From the NCBI GenBank assembly GCA_029262115.1, contig JAJCZZ010000091.1, positions 1-64,000 on the forward strand: DNA of 64,000 nucleotides, in the 5' to 3' direction. Under the pieces are notes generated by a model, which saw only the letters and a program-made list of their open reading frames with translations, made no database searches and was not told the origin of the DNA. Numbering within the stretch: position 1 is the first letter of the stretch; each line of letters starts with the position of its first letter. The translations under genes were made by a program, and so were the position numbers. Below are positions 27,312-35,982 of the stretch, piece by piece. Source of the DNA: Gemmatimonadota bacterium (GTDB lineage Bacteria > Gemmatimonadota > Gemmatimonadetes > Longimicrobiales > Gaopeijiaceae).

Positions 27312-30064
27312 CGGATCCCGTGAAAGACGAACTCGACTTCTACATCGAGGAGCGAACACGAGAGCTCGTGGCACAGGGGGTGGAGCCCGCCGAGGCACGG
27401 CGTCAGGCCAAGAAGGCCTTCGGGCCGCGGAGCGCGATCGAGGGCGAACTCGTCGGGATCCAGCGGCGCCGAGCACGCCGGGCCCGGACCGCCGGCCTGG
27501 CGTCCAGCGTCCGGCAGGCGGTTCGTAGCCTCGTGCGCCGGCCAGGCTACGCAGCTCTGGTCATCGGTACGCTGGCGCTCGGCATAGGTGCGGCCACCAC
27601 CATCTTCTCGGTCGTCGACGCGGTACTTCTGGAGGAGCCACCCTTCGCTTCGCCCGATCGCCTCGTGACCATCAACGAATCGGATGCGCGCCGACCGCAT
27701 CGGAACCCCTCCCCCGCCGACTTCCTCGACCTCCGCCGTGAGGTGGATGCCTTCGGGTCGATTAGCGCGTACGACACCCGGTCGGCCAACCTACTCGGCA
27801 CCGGAGAGCCGGAGAACATCGACTTCGCCGACGTGTCGGCCGACTTCTTCCGCACGCTCGGCGTGGAGGCCGCCGTGGGACGGACGTTCGGGCCGGAAAC
27901 CGTGCCCGAGGGCACCCGGCTCGCCGTCCTCAGCCATGGGTTCTGGGTCCGGCGGTTCGGCGCCGCGCCGGATGTGGTCGGGAGAACGCTCCGGCTCGAC
28001 GAACACAGCTACCAGATCGTGGGGGTGATGCCCGAGGAGATGAGCTTCCCGGCCGGGGTCGAACTGTGGACCGCCGCCACCTACGACGTCCCGGGCGCCG
28101 GTTTCTTCGGATTCGATCCCAGGGAGATGCGCGACATCTGGTACCATAGGGTCATCGCCCGACTGGCCCCGGGAGTGAGCGCTGAGGCGGCAGCAGATGA
28201 ACTGGCCGCCAAAGCCTCCGAATGGGCGTCTCGCTATCCGACGACGCACGCCGACGCGCAGATCTGGCTGCGATCGCTGACGGACGAGCGAGTCAGAGAC
28301 GTGCGCGGCACCCTGCTGCTCCTCCTCGGTGCCACCGGGCTGGTGCTCCTGATCGCGTGCGCCAACGTCGCCAATCTGGTCCTCATCCAGGCCGCCGGCC
28401 GGAGTCGCGAATGGGCGGTGCGTCAGTCCCTCGGGGCCCCGCGCGGCCGCATCGTCTTCCAGGTCCTCACAGAGAGCGCCCTTCTTGCGGTGGGCGGGGC
28501 GGTGGGCGGCATCGCCCTGGCATGGCTGGCGGTGGAGACTCTTCGGCCTGCTGTCGCCCCTTTGCTGCCTGCGGGCAGCACTGTCGCACTCGACGCCGGT
28601 GTGCTCGCGTTCTCGACCCTCCTGGCCGCCCTGGCCGCCCTCGCGTTCGGGACGCTCCCGGCATGGTCAGCCTCGCGCAGAGCTCCGGGCGAGGCCATCG
28701 ATCGCGGCGCCGGTTCTCGCTCCGCCTCACGGGCGGACCGCCGCATCCGAGAGGGGCTCGTGGCGGTCGAGATCTCCCTCGCGGTGGTGCTGGTGCTGGT
28801 GAGCGGACTGCTCCTCCGCAGCCTATGGGCGCTCAACGACGTGGACCTCGGGTTCGAGCCGGACGGGCTCGTCGCCGCCTATGTGGGGCTGCCCGGCGCC
28901 ACCGAACGCTCCCACGCCGAGATCTCAGCCTTCTACGGGGGAGTCCTGGAGCAGGTTGCGGCGCTCCCAGGCGTCGGGTCGGCGGCTTGGACGATGCGCG
29001 GTCCCCTGAGCCTGGGGCCGGGTGCCGGCCTGAGGATCCAGGGTGTGACCGACGGGAGCGACGACCTGGTGAGCACGCGCTGGCAGGTAGTGTCTCCGGG
29101 TTACTTCGACGCTGCGGGCACTCCGTTGCGGTCGGGCCGCGTTTTCACTGCGGGTGATGGGACCGACGGAGAACCGGTCGGGGTCGTCAACGAGACGCTC
29201 GCTCGGCGCTTCTTTCCGAGCGGCGGCGCGCTGGGTAGCCTCGTCAACACGGGGCTGGACGGGCGGGACGGCGACGCCCCCCGATGGGTGCGCGTGGTCG
29301 GGATTGTCGGCGATACGAAAAATCGGGGCCCCGCAGGCGTGACCGAGCCCGTGCTGTATCGACCCATGGGCCAGCCGACACCAGGATTTCGAGGCGATGG
29401 CGCGCTGTTGATCGTGCGCGGGGCGGGGCGAGCCCGAGCGGGCGCGGGCGCCGGAAGGGGCGCCGGAGCCGACGACGCCGCGGGCGACGGGGGGCGCACC
29501 GGTACCGTGCGCGGAGCGAGCGAAGCCGGCCCCGCCCGCACCGTCCGTGGGCCGAACGACGTCGCATCCCTCGGCTCCGCGATCCGCAGGGCCGTCGCGG
29601 CGGCGGAACCCGACGCCCCCGTCGGGGCCATCGTCCAGGGGAACGCCCTGGCCGACGGCTACCTGTCGAGCCGGAGGCTGATCCTGGCGCTCCTGGGCTC
29701 GTTCGCGGGTATCGCGCTGACGCTCGGTGCCGTCGGCATCTACGGTATCGCACGGTACGCCGTGCTTGTCCAGACCCGCGAGATCGGCGTGCGCATGGCG
29801 CTCGGGGCGGAAGAGGGACAGGTGGCCCGGATGGTCCTCCGCCAGGGCGCACGTCCGGCGCTGGTCGGCACGGCCCTCGGGCTGCTGGTTTCGTTCGGTG
29901 TGGTCCGCCTCCTGGCCAGCCGGCTCCACCAGATCAGCACGTCGGATCCGATCACCTGGGCGAGCGTCCCGGCCGTGCTCCTGGCCGTAGCGATGGTCGC
30001 GACTTGGCTGCCGGCCCGACGCGCCGCCAGCATCGACCCGGTCACGGCAATCAGGGGGGAGTGA
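27308..30064 (+). CDS. ADOP-family ABC transporter permease (prefix domain 1 type)
   Basis: This is a 918-residue duplicated permease. The N-terminal prefix (VKDELDFYIEERTRELVAQGVEP...AFGPRSAIEGE) is followed by two MacB-core/FtsX units. Helices include ALVIGTLALGIGAATTIFSVVDAVLL and, at the end, GIALTLGAVGIYGIARYAV with DPVTAIRGE. Between residues ~702 and 754, in the second periplasmic domain, lies a Gly/Ala/Arg-rich insert (GRARAGAGAGRGAGADDAAG...) not expected in the family. Its end overlaps the convergent FGE-like gene by 14 bases. The PadR pairing suggests ligand-inducible expression; substrate unknown. Confidence 0.92.
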   Translation: MTDPVKDELDFYIEERTRELVAQGVEPAEARRQAKKAFGPRSAIEGELVGIQRRRARRARTAGLASSVRQAVRSLVRRPGYAALVIGTLALGIGAATTIFSVVDAVLLEEPPFASPDRLVTINESDARRPHRNPSPADFLDLRREVDAFGSISAYDTRSANLLGTGEPENIDFADVSADFFRTLGVEAAVGRTFGPETVPEGTRLAVLSHGFWVRRFGAAPDVVGRTLRLDEHSYQIVGVMPEEMSFPAGVELWTAATYDVPGAGFFGFDPREMRDIWYHRVIARLAPGVSAEAAADELAAKASEWASRYPTTHADAQIWLRSLTDERVRDVRGTLLLLLGATGLVLLIACANVANLVLIQAAGRSREWAVRQSLGAPRGRIVFQVLTESALLAVGGAVGGIALAWLAVETLRPAVAPLLPAGSTVALDAGVLAFSTLLAALAALAFGTLPAWSASRRAPGEAIDRGAGSRSASRADRRIREGLVAVEISLAVVLVLVSGLLLRSLWALNDVDLGFEPDGLVAAYVGLPGATERSHAEISAFYGGVLEQVAALPGVGSAAWTMRGPLSLGPGAGLRIQGVTDGSDDLVSTRWQVVSPGYFDAAGTPLRSGRVFTAGDGTDGEPVGVVNETLARRFFPSGGALGSLVNTGLDGRDGDAPRWVRVVGIVGDTKNRGPAGVTEPVLYRPMGQPTPGFRGDGALLIVRGAGRARAGAGAGRGAGADDAAGDGGRTGTVRGASEAGPARTVRGPNDVASLGSAIRRAVAAAEPDAPVGAIVQGNALADGYLSSRRLILALLGSFAGIALTLGAVGIYGIARYAVLVQTREIGVRMALGAEEGQVARMVLRQGARPALVGTALGLLVSFGVVRLLASRLHQISTSDPITWASVPAVLLAVAMVATWLPARRAASIDPVTAIRGE

Positions 30065-30986
30065 GCGCCACCCGAAATCCCACATGGTAGGTCCGAAAGC
30101 CCGTAGGAATCCACGTCCTGAATGCCGCACGCACGACCGATGGGCGACTGACGAAATCGCCGCCCCGGATCACATGTCTGGTGCAGTCTCCCTCCGCAGC
30201 ATCGAGCCACTCCTCACCGTTCACCGGCGCACGGTCATACGTTTCATGCCAGCAGTCCTGAGCCCACTCTGAGACGTTTCCTGCAAGGTCGGAAAGCTCG
30301 GACCCCGGGTTTCGGAATGTCTCGACCGGCGCGGAGAACGCGTGGTGATCCTCACAGTCGGCCGTCGTTTGCCACGTCGGAAACACCGTGCGGAGACTCG
30401 AATCCGCCACATTCGCACCTCTACACAGGTCAGCGGTCCGCGAGGGTTCGAACGCCACGCGGGCGTGGGTACGGGCCGCGTACTCGAACTCGCTCTCCGT
30501 GGGCAGCCGATAGGGCCGGCCCGTCTCGCTGCGAAGCCAGGAGATGTACTGAGTCGCGTCGGCCCAGCTCACGCAGACCACGGGATGCCGATCATCCTGC
30601 GGATATCCGGGATCTCGCCATGATCGGCCCTCGACCCAGCCCGCGGACGGCTCCGTGAGGGTCCGGTGGGAAAAGCACCCCGGTGAGGGACCATCGCCCA
30701 CTCGGGTCCCCTTCTCCGCGTCCGTCACGTAGCCAGTCTGCTCCACGAACCGGCGGAACTGTCCAACCGTAACCTCCGTCCGGCCAAGCAGAAAGGTATC
30801 GATGGTTACCTCACGAACCGGACGCTCCCGGACCGAACCGATGGTATCGGACTCGCTCGTGCCTTGGATGAGCAGCCCAGCCGGCACCCGAACGAGGTCG
30901 GGCTCGATCTCCGCCCGGCACCCCGTGAGAGCGCCGGCGGTCGCCACGAGAGCGACGAGCCCCGTGCGCAGGCCGCCGCGCCCCAT
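30051..30986 (-). CDS. FGE/sulfatase-modifying-factor-like lipoprotein
   Basis: This is a 311-residue lipoprotein with leader MGRGGLRTGLVALVATAGALTGC. The FGE-sulfatase (SUMF1) fold follows: VRVPAGLLIQGTSESD, TEVTVGQFRRFVEQTGY, HPVVCVSWADATQYISWL, PYRLPTESEFEYAAR, LAGNVSEWAQDCW, RHVIRGGDF and TYHVGFRVAL. Whether it is a true formylglycine-generating enzyme is doubtful, since no sulfatase is nearby; many members are structural or iron-dependent. It begins 4 bases after the PAP2 stop and is last of four minus-strand genes (33691 to 30051). The longer ORF upstream overlaps PAP2 and was rejected. Confidence 0.88.
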   Translation of the reverse strand: MGRGGLRTGLVALVATAGALTGCRAEIEPDLVRVPAGLLIQGTSESDTIGSVRERPVREVTIDTFLLGRTEVTVGQFRRFVEQTGYVTDAEKGTRVGDGPSPGCFSHRTLTEPSAGWVEGRSWRDPGYPQDDRHPVVCVSWADATQYISWLRSETGRPYRLPTESEFEYAARTHARVAFEPSRTADLCRGANVADSSLRTVFPTWQTTADCEDHHAFSAPVETFRNPGSELSDLAGNVSEWAQDCWHETYDRAPVNGEEWLDAAEGDCTRHVIRGGDFVSRPSVVRAAFRTWIPTGFRTYHVGFRVALTPP

Positions 30987-30990
30987 GACT

Positions 30991-31833
30991 CTAGAGGCCC
31001 ACCGGGACCGACAGACCGGGCATTCCCGTTCGTCCATCCATCATCGGCCGGACGACCCCGCGGCCGCGGTCCGCGTTGGACAGGACGATCTTGCTGATGC
31101 CCCACCCCCATGCCGCACCGATCCATGTATCGGAAGCCCAGTGCGTGCCCGCGTCGACCCGCTGGAACAGGACCGTGCCCGCCATCCCCCAGACCGCGGC
31201 CTGTACGGGCCAGGCGTCGACATGGTGCGACACCACCGTGGCCACCTGAACGATGGACGCGGCGTGCCCCGACGGGAACGACTTGTACTCCCCGGGCTCG
31301 TACGTGTACGCCCCGACGCCGTCGGTCGGACGGGCCCGGCCAACCAACTCCCGCACAGGAATCCGGGTGAGCGTGGACAGGAGGTGCGACACGAGGAGAT
31401 CCTGCCCGATGTACTGGACCGGCTTCCAGTCCGCGACGTACCCGACCGCCAGCGCCCCCGCGTAAAACGGCGCCGTGTTCTTCATCAGGCCAACCGGCTC
31501 GAAGAAGTCACCCACGTCGCGCAGCCCCTCGCTCCAACCCTGGTCCTGACGCTCCACCAGACCGTCGTAGAGGTCGTCGTCGACCGAGTAGAGTAGCCCG
31601 CCTACAGCTAGAACGCCGGCAAAGCGGGCCCAGTCTCCGCCGTCCATGAGCTTCGGGAACGTGAGCACGTCGTACGCATCGGCGCCCACCGCCGAGATGC
31701 CATCGCCCAGATCAGACGCGACGTCGTCAAACTGCGCGGCGGCCGTCGCGGCGCCGATCGAGACTCCGACCGACACCGTACACGCCACGCCCACGGCACG
31801 ACGACAAGCACGCGCCATCGAATCGTTACTCAC
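30991..31833 (-). CDS. PAP2-family phosphatase
   Basis: This is a 280-residue exported or membrane-attached phosphatase. A leader (RRAVGVACTVSVGVSIGAATAAA) precedes a region with several hydrophobic segments. The catalytic motifs are RARPTDG (motif 1), FPSGHAAS (motif 2) and AGTHWASD (motif 3). The likely substrate class is lipid phosphates or pyrophosphates. It overlaps the LVIVD gene by 4 bases (ATGA) and lies 4 bases before the FGE-like gene. Its job within the operon is not clear. Confidence 0.9.
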   Translation of the reverse strand: MSNDSMARACRRAVGVACTVSVGVSIGAATAAAQFDDVASDLGDGISAVGADAYDVLTFPKLMDGGDWARFAGVLAVGGLLYSVDDDLYDGLVERQDQGWSEGLRDVGDFFEPVGLMKNTAPFYAGALAVGYVADWKPVQYIGQDLLVSHLLSTLTRIPVRELVGRARPTDGVGAYTYEPGEYKSFPSGHAASIVQVATVVSHHVDAWPVQAAVWGMAGTVLFQRVDAGTHWASDTWIGAAWGWGISKIVLSNADRGRGVVRPMMDGRTGMPGLSVPVGL

Positions 31834-33665
31834 ATACCCAGGCCGCGAAGGACACCGGCCAGCTTGGCCAGCTTATCAGCATCGCCGCCCATCTGGCCCG
31901 TGAGTACCGCGCTGGCGTCGCTGTCGAGCGACCGCGCTACGCGCTGAAGGTCCGCTCTGACCGAGTGTCCATACTCGACTTGACCGAGCACCTGATCCAC
32001 CTCTGCCGCCCGCAGGTCGAGGATCCGACCGCCCCGCACCAATTGATCCAGATAGGCTCGGGCGACCGGCACCGTGTTCGGCCACTCGACCATCGGCTGG
32101 AGCTGGGCGTTGAACTCGTCGAACATGACCATCTCGGCTGCGTCGATCTCCGACTGGGACAAGTGCTCGCTCGGGGTGAGGCGAAACACGTCCACCCCGC
32201 GGGAAATCTCCGCACCGTAGATGCGGCCGTTGTACCAGTACGCGGACCAGAAGCCGCCGGTGTACAGCCGATCATTGGAGAGCGGTCCGCGGTCGAAGAA
32301 CGCAACCTCGAATGGGTTGGCGGGATCGGTGAAATCCATGATCGAGATCCCGCCCTGATACCATGCCTGAACCATGAGGTCGCGGCCGGGAACGGGAATC
32401 AGCGAGCCATTGTGAGCCACGCAGTTCTCTGTATCGACCTGCGGCACCGGCAGCTTGTAGTAACCAGCGAGCGTCATGGCCGTCCCGTCGAGACGGAAGA
32501 GCGCGTTCGCTCCCCACGTGGGCGGGTCGCTCATCCGGCAGCGAGGCGCCGAACCGCCGCCCCACTCGTCCGTGAACACGATGGTCGAGCCGTCGTTGTT
32601 GAACGTGGCCGAATGCCAGTACGCGAAGTTCGGGTCGATGACCTCGTCCACGCGGCGCGGGTTCACCGGATCCGAGATATCCAGGAGGATGCCATTGCCC
32701 GAGCACGCGCCGCCGGCCAGTCCGAGGCCTGGATAGGCGGTGATGTCGTGGCACTGATGCGTCCGGCGTGTCGACTGCGTGCCCTCTCCGTGGTCTCCAC
32801 CCGTCCACAGCCCGGCGATCGCGCCGGTGGCCGGGTCCGCGAAGATGCGCGGCATGTTCACGATCTCAGACCGGCTCGGGTCGGCCAGCGGAACCCGCAC
32901 GACCTCGATCCGGAACAGCGCCGTGTTGGGGTCGTCCTCCGGCTCGGCCCCGGAGCAGCCCGCCAGCTCCTCGGCCGGACGCACGGAGCTCGTGCCCTGG
33001 ATGTAGACGTAGATGTTCTGGCTGTCGTTCGGGTCCGTCACGATCGTGTGCGTATGTGATCCACGGCACGACTGGATGGCCGCGACCTGCCGAGGCCGGT
33101 CCACGTTGCTGATGTCGAAGATGCGGATACCACGCAGGCGGTCCGTGCTGACCGAATCGGCCACGCCTTCCACCCCGCAGTCGAGGCGGCCGCGTGTCTC
33201 CTGCGCGGACATCACGACCAGGTTGCCGTACACGGAAACATCACCCTGACCACCTGGGCAAACGACCGAAACACGCAACTGCGGCGACTCCGGCCGCGAG
33301 ATGTCCAGGATCTGGAAGCCGTTGTAGTTGCCCTGGATGAGCATATCGCCACTGAACGCCACGTCCGTGTTGTTGAAGCGGCCGTCGCCCAATTCGTCGG
33401 GGTTGAAGAAGCCCTCCGCCCGTGTAATGAAGGCCAGATGCTCCATGTTGGAGATGGCTTCTCCGGCATCGAACCAACCGGCCCGCAGGCCTACCCGCGG
33501 ATCGTTTGGATCCCACGTCATGCGCGGCTCGGCGACCACGTCCGCGGCGTTCTGCGCCGCCAGGGACGCGGGGCCCAAAAGCGCGACCGCGACCAAGGCC
33601 ACAGCGCCGCCCACCAAGCGCACCGCGCGCGATTGAACCATCTCGAGAACACGTCGGAACGTCAT
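31830..33665 (-). CDS. LVIVD-repeat propeller protein
   Basis: This is a 611-residue secreted protein. The leader includes GGAVALVAVALLGPASLAAQ. Multiple LVIVD-type repeats are visible (GNYNGFQILDISRPESPQL, RGIRIFDISNVDRPRQ, GNGILLDISDPVNPRRV, GGISIMDFTDPANPFEVAFFD), typical of a seven-bladed envelope propeller. His- and Cys-rich loops (SCRGSHTHTIV, RRTHQCHDITAY, NCVAHNGSL) could bind metal. A helical C-terminal tail of ~90 residues follows. An AGGTGG ribosome site supports this start. It is 25 bases after the DUF305 gene and coupled to PAP2. Confidence 0.88.
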   Translation of the reverse strand: MTFRRVLEMVQSRAVRLVGGAVALVAVALLGPASLAAQNAADVVAEPRMTWDPNDPRVGLRAGWFDAGEAISNMEHLAFITRAEGFFNPDELGDGRFNNTDVAFSGDMLIQGNYNGFQILDISRPESPQLRVSVVCPGGQGDVSVYGNLVVMSAQETRGRLDCGVEGVADSVSTDRLRGIRIFDISNVDRPRQVAAIQSCRGSHTHTIVTDPNDSQNIYVYIQGTSSVRPAEELAGCSGAEPEDDPNTALFRIEVVRVPLADPSRSEIVNMPRIFADPATGAIAGLWTGGDHGEGTQSTRRTHQCHDITAYPGLGLAGGACSGNGILLDISDPVNPRRVDEVIDPNFAYWHSATFNNDGSTIVFTDEWGGGSAPRCRMSDPPTWGANALFRLDGTAMTLAGYYKLPVPQVDTENCVAHNGSLIPVPGRDLMVQAWYQGGISIMDFTDPANPFEVAFFDRGPLSNDRLYTGGFWSAYWYNGRIYGAEISRGVDVFRLTPSEHLSQSEIDAAEMVMFDEFNAQLQPMVEWPNTVPVARAYLDQLVRGGRILDLRAAEVDQVLGQVEYGHSVRADLQRVARSLDSDASAVLTGQMGGDADKLAKLAGVLRGLGM

Positions 33666-33690
33666 GCATCCACCTCGTGGAGAGTGAGAA

Positions 33691-34482
33691 CTAACGGAAG
33701 CCATCCAGCACGCTCTGCATGCGCTGGATTTCGGCCATCTGATCCGCGTCGACGTGCGACGCGAACTGGAAAATTTCGGACTCCTGACCCCCACCGCGGG
33801 CGGTAAAGAGGTCGCGCACCATCACGATGGCGCCCTGGTGATGCTGAATCATGAACTCGAGGAAGAGCCGGTCGAAATCCCGCCCCTTCGCGGCCCGGAG
33901 CTGCGCCATCTGCTGGGGCGTGAGCATGCCGGGCATCATCGGCATGGGCATCTCGCCCGAGTGGGCGGTGTGAGCCATCGTCGTCGAAGGCGGGATGTCC
34001 TCTCCACGCTCCTGGAGCCAGCGGGCCATCAGGCCGATCTCGTCGCGCTGGGAGATCTCCATGCGGAGCGCCATCTGCTGGACGGCCTTACTCTCCGATC
34101 GCTCGCCGACGAGCGCCGTCATCTGGAGCGCCTGGGCGTGATGCGGAATCATGCCCTGCATGAAGTGGACGTCCGCCTCCGTGTATTCGACGCCGCCCAT
34201 GTCGCTGATATCACCGGTGTCGAACATGCGGCTCGCCTCGCCGGGCGCGCCGGGCTGAACGATGGGGACGTCCGATGCAGGGCGGGGCGGTGTGGCGGAC
34301 GGGCGAGGGGCGACCGGAGCCGAGCGTGTGTCCCGGGGTGCGGCCTCCGAGGTCGGAGATTGCGCAGGCCCCGCAGATGACGGTGCAGGCGTAGCGCCCG
34401 AAGAGGAACAGCCCGCAATGCCGACCGCGAGGGTCGCAACAAGTGCTGCGCGCCGCCCGCGATGGTCCACACGAAAGTCCAT
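33691..34482 (-). CDS. DUF305 lipoprotein, putative copper-binding
   Basis: This is a 263-residue lipoprotein with lipobox IAGC (C25) and a Pro/Ser/Ala-rich linker. Two DUF305 half-units follow: DVHFMQGMIPHHAQALQMTALV and FDRLFLEFMIQHHQGAIVMVRDL. Between them lies a Met/His-rich stretch MAHTAHSGEMPMPMMPGM. Members of this family such as CopM bind copper in the periplasm, and the Met/His pattern here fits. It is the first gene of an operon with LVIVD, PAP2 and FGE-like genes. The start MDFRVDHRGRR was chosen for the signal length. Confidence 0.92.
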   Translation of the reverse strand: MDFRVDHRGRRAALVATLAVGIAGCSSSGATPAPSSAGPAQSPTSEAAPRDTRSAPVAPRPSATPPRPASDVPIVQPGAPGEASRMFDTGDISDMGGVEYTEADVHFMQGMIPHHAQALQMTALVGERSESKAVQQMALRMEISQRDEIGLMARWLQERGEDIPPSTTMAHTAHSGEMPMPMMPGMLTPQQMAQLRAAKGRDFDRLFLEFMIQHHQGAIVMVRDLFTARGGGQESEIFQFASHVDADQMAEIQRMQSVLDGFR

Positions 34483-34586
34483 AGGTACCCGAGGGTGTGT
34501 GACGGTTGGGGGTTGCCCTCCATTACCGACACTGGGTGCGCCGGTTCCCGATGGGCAAAAGAGCACGACCGCCGAGTGGCCCGCCG

Positions 34587-34853
34587 CAGCGCCGTGTCCC
34601 GGTGGATCACCTTGAAATGCCCGCCGGAAGGACGAGCAAGTTCATCAAGCGGAACGTAGAAGTCATTGCCCTGGAACACGTGGATGAACCCCTCGATCTG
34701 AGCCGACTCCAACTCCAGAACGACGTCCACATCTCGCGTGAAGCGTGGGTCTCCATAGATGACCGAGGCGACGCCCCCCGTGACCATGTAGGTAACGCCG
34801 ATCCGCTCCATCGGCTCGATGAAGAGCCGCACGAGGTCAGGGTCGCTCACCAC
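34587..34853 (-). pseudogene. Truncated nucleotidyltransferase-like gene
   Basis: The N-terminal ~89 residues look like a minimal nucleotidyltransferase: MVTGGVASVIYGDPRFTRDVDVVLE, with the GG-x(n)-DxD metal-binding pattern, ending at SGGHFKVIHRDTAL. After that the frame continues as unrelated sequence into antisense of the DUF305 gene, and the family's usual C-terminal half is missing. It overlaps the small upstream gene by 17 bases, as in MNT-type pairs. It is most likely a remnant of a deletion, although expression of a short protein cannot be excluded. Confidence 0.7.
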
Positions 34854-35055
34854 CCACCAACTCCCGTGCCCGAGCCTCCACGAGGTCGTCCGGGAGGCTC
34901 GGATCCCGAAGTCGGACGCCCGCCGCGGCCAGCGCGTACGCCTGCCGGATCAGCCCCGTCATGACCGCCGGCTTCTGGCTCGCGTCCATGCGTTTCAGGG
35001 CATCGATGTCTGCAGCGTACGAGTCATCCCCGACTCCGATGTCCTTTACGCTCAT
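34837..35055 (-). CDS. Small hypothetical protein paired with nucleotidyltransferase remnant
   Basis: This is a 72-residue soluble, charged protein starting MSVKDIGVGDDSYAADIDAL and ending RARELVGGERP. The middle (KRMDASQKPAVMTGLIRQAYALAAAG) is likely helical. Its small size, position just upstream of and overlapping a nucleotidyltransferase-like gene, and same strand suggest it is the partner half of a toxin-antitoxin-like or MNT pair, but no named family is recognised. The longer open frame upstream has no start-supporting features. Confidence 0.6.
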   Translation of the reverse strand: MSVKDIGVGDDSYAADIDALKRMDASQKPAVMTGLIRQAYALAAAGVRLRDPSLPDDLVEARARELVGGERP

Positions 35056-35131
35056 AATACCGATCCGGGTGATTGGGTTGGGGCCTAGAATGCGCGGCGA
35101 GAGTGGGGGGGCTAGTCCCGCGCGGGGACCT

Positions 35132-35572
35132 CTACCGCCCAGGAGGGGGCGGCGGTGGGCGCCCCCGGTCCGGCCCACCCCGCCCGGCCCCCGGCATCCC
35201 GGGCGGTGGTCGGCGCGCGAAGGTGTCCAGGCGACGGATCTGTGCATCGCTCAGGTGCGGGGCAAGACTCTCCTTCAGAGCGGTGACGGCGGCTCGCAAT
35301 TCCTCGTTCGCACCATCCATGACCGTGCGATTCCGCTCGTCGGTGGCCCGGATGGCCGGAAGAATCAGACCACGCTGTTCCTCCGTCGGCTGGATGATGT
35401 CCATCATGTGTTCAACGAAGCCGCCAGGCCGCCGTGCCTGATCAAGCTTGCGTGCCCGAACACCGCTCAGGCTCGCCGAGCCCAGGAATCCGATCGCGAT
35501 TCCGAGGACGAGAGTCGCCAGTAGCATCACCATGGCCCGCCGTGATGGGTTGCCGCCGGCCCGCGCGTTCAC
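35132..35572 (-). CDS. Periplasmic heavy-metal-sensor-like (CnrX/Spy-type) membrane protein
   Basis: This is a 146-residue protein starting at GTG 35572. One N-terminal membrane helix (AMVMLLATLVLGIAIGFLGS) leads to a periplasmic helical region (MMDIIQPTEEQRGLILPAIRATDERNRTVMDGANEELRAAVTALKESLAPHLSDAQIRRLDTF) typical of the metal-resistance/Spy-CpxP fold, then a Pro/Gly/Arg-rich tail. It is third in a sigma / anti-sigma / sensor operon and overlaps the anti-sigma stop by 4 bases (GTGA). By analogy with CnrX it may gate the anti-sigma factor, but no obvious metal-binding His/Met cluster is present. Confidence 0.8.
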   Translation of the reverse strand: MNARAGGNPSRRAMVMLLATLVLGIAIGFLGSASLSGVRARKLDQARRPGGFVEHMMDIIQPTEEQRGLILPAIRATDERNRTVMDGANEELRAAVTALKESLAPHLSDAQIRRLDTFARRPPPGMPGAGRGGPDRGRPPPPPPGR

Positions 35573-35982
35573 AGGACTCCCTCCCCGATGGAGTACACCG
35601 ACTCGACCGTGATCGGATCGAGGCCCGCGACAGCCTCCAACGTGGACTGCTCCGGCTGGCTGAATACGCTCACATTCAGGGCCAGCAGGACGATGGAAGC
35701 CGCGGCAGCCATGGGAGCGATCCATCGGAATTGGCGCCGGAGCGCATCGTCGAAGCTGAACACCGTGCCCCGCGAAACCCGCGCCATCACACGATCCGCG
35801 AAGCCACCCTCGAACGCGACCGACGGAAGCGCCTCGACCTCGGCCACCACGGGAACCAACGCATCGAAATCGAAGCGCACGGCCGGGCTCGCGACCCACC
35901 TGGCGTTCCACTCCCTCTCCTGGTCCGGCGTCAGTTCACCGACCAACGCACGGGCCATCAATTCGTCGTCACTCCAACTCAT
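35569..35982 (-). CDS. Putative membrane anti-sigma factor
   Basis: This is a 137-residue protein. The N-terminus (SWSDDELMARALVGELTPDQEREWNARWVASPAVR) matches the short cytoplasmic helical part of anti-sigma factors. A single transmembrane helix follows (FRWIAPMAAAASIVLLALNVSVF) and a short periplasmic end. No zinc HxxxCxxC motif is present. It overlaps the sigma gene stop by 4 bases (ATGA) and the sensor start by 4 bases, so the three are translationally coupled. The role is inferred mainly from this context. Confidence 0.8.
   Translation of the reverse strand: MSWSDDELMARALVGELTPDQEREWNARWVASPAVRFDFDALVPVVAEVEALPSVAFEGGFADRVMARVSRGTVFSFDDALRRQFRWIAPMAAAASIVLLALNVSVFSQPEQSTLEAVAGLDPITVESVYSIGEGVL

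Noticed and set aside
30444-30470. tRNA-like GGTTCGAAC string
   Set aside because: It lies inside the FGE-like coding sequence and no cloverleaf can be drawn around it. No tRNA was found elsewhere.
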